64,000 nt of DNA from Robiginitomaculum sp. (GTDB taxonomy: Bacteria > Pseudomonadota > Alphaproteobacteria > Caulobacterales > Maricaulaceae), in the NCBI GenBank assembly GCA_002733495.1, contig NVVV01000005.1, positions 1 to 64,000 of the forward strand, written 5' to 3'. The translations under genes were made by a program, and so were the position numbers. The notes beneath the pieces were generated by a model that made no database searches, was not told the origin of the DNA, and saw nothing but the letters and a program-made list of their open reading frames with translations. Below are positions 63,742-64,000 of the stretch, piece by piece; the stretch's first letter is position 1; the number at the start of each line of letters is the position of its first letter.

Positions 63742-64000
63742 GAGCGCAGCGCCGACGGGATGGCTGAGGACAGCAAGGTGTTCCGCGCCGCCCGGCCCTG
63801 GGCCATCAACAGATCCAATGCCGACATATGGCTTTCAAAGCCGGGGTAAACCTGGGTGTAGCCTGGGTGCTGATAGTCCTGAAAAACTAAGGTAATGCCC
63901 TCTTTTTTCAGCGTATCCGCGTCCAGATAGGAGGCCGCCGACGGTCCGGTATAATACACATCGGCACCCACATGATGGCACAATTCAATGATCCGGGATC
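63738..64000 (-). CDS. WbqC-family protein (5' part beyond the window)
   Basis: Only the last ~87 codons are in the window; the frame is open to base 64000. RIIELCHHVGADVYYTGP and KEGITLVFQDYQHPGYTQVY, followed by MSALDLLMAQGR, match the C-terminal half of WbqC proteins, found in O-antigen and surface-polysaccharide loci. The function is not established for the family. It overlaps sulfotransferase 2 by four bases and so belongs to the same operon. Confidence 0.82.
   Translation of the reverse strand, partial: SRIIELCHHVGADVYYTGPSAASYLDADTLKKEGITLVFQDYQHPGYTQVYPGFESHMSALDLLMAQGRAARNTLLSSAIPSALRS

Noticed and set aside
1-64000. CRISPR array, prophage, integrase or insertion sequence
   Set aside because: No regularly spaced long repeats, cas genes, transposases, integrases or phage structural genes were found in either strand. 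The Panacea module has no recombinase.
1-64000. tRNA or rRNA genes
   Set aside because: All intergenic spaces were read; none holds the T-arm motif GTTCGAATC with a cloverleaf. The only structured RNA seen is rnpB.

Overview
The window is a 64 kb chromosomal segment of a Gram-negative bacterium, almost certainly an alphaproteobacterium. The evidence is a complete mraZ-to-lpxC division and cell-wall (dcw) cluster in the alphaproteobacterial order, a TTAA-N7-TTAA CtrA-type site in front of ftsZ, a DUF1491 gene, and small hairpin-forming intergenic repeats of the kind common in that class. No rRNA, tRNA, CRISPR array, insertion sequence or phage gene was seen. The genus cannot be named from the sequence alone.

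Layout. 1-2.7 kb: a chemoreceptor cut by the window edge, and an outer-membrane porin with an FNR/FixK-type promoter. 2.7-12.7 kb: a VOC protein, polA, a 700-base block of four different small inverted-repeat elements, rnpB (RNase P RNA, minus strand), an AmiD/AmpD amidase, a small membrane protein, a DjlA-like co-chaperone and a fused 5-oxoprolinase. 12.8-32.8 kb: the dcw cluster mraZ-rsmH-ftsL-ftsI-murE-murF-mraY-murD-ftsW-murG-murC-murB-ddl-ftsQ-ftsA, then an inverted glycine-zipper gene, then ftsZ and lpxC. Most junctions overlap by 1-4 bases. Three 10-base-spaced MraZ boxes precede mraZ.

33-44.7 kb: a POT peptide transporter, a prephenate-dehydrogenase-like gene, an exported glutathione peroxidase, a Tat-exported class-V aminotransferase-fold protein, an exported histidine phosphatase, and a VWA/CoxE-like gene. 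A ~1 kb AT-richer module follows, encoding a Panacea-domain (DUF4065/SocA-like) protein and a small overlapping partner, which looks like a toxin-antitoxin pair. It is bracketed by two diverged copies of the last 48 bases of the VWA gene. Next is a minus-strand run DUF1491 - hypothetical - prfC - mscS.

44.7-49.9 kb: an orphan BcsB-like periplasmic protein with no cellulose synthase beside it, an unrecognised exported protein and a TonB-receptor-like outer-membrane protein. 49.9-60.5 kb: a type II secretion system split into three blocks, gspE (minus), gspJ-K-L-M-C-D-I (plus) and gspF-G-H (minus), with a lipidated secretin and a very short GspC-like subunit. 60.5-64 kb: a membrane GT2 glycosyltransferase, two sulfotransferases and the end of a WbqC-family gene, suggesting synthesis of a sulfated surface glycan or glycolipid.

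The most unusual items are the Panacea module with its duplicated target-gene 3' end, the orphan BcsB/TonB-receptor locus, the six helically phased G-tract repeats before the peptide transporter, and the gene inverted between ftsA and ftsZ.
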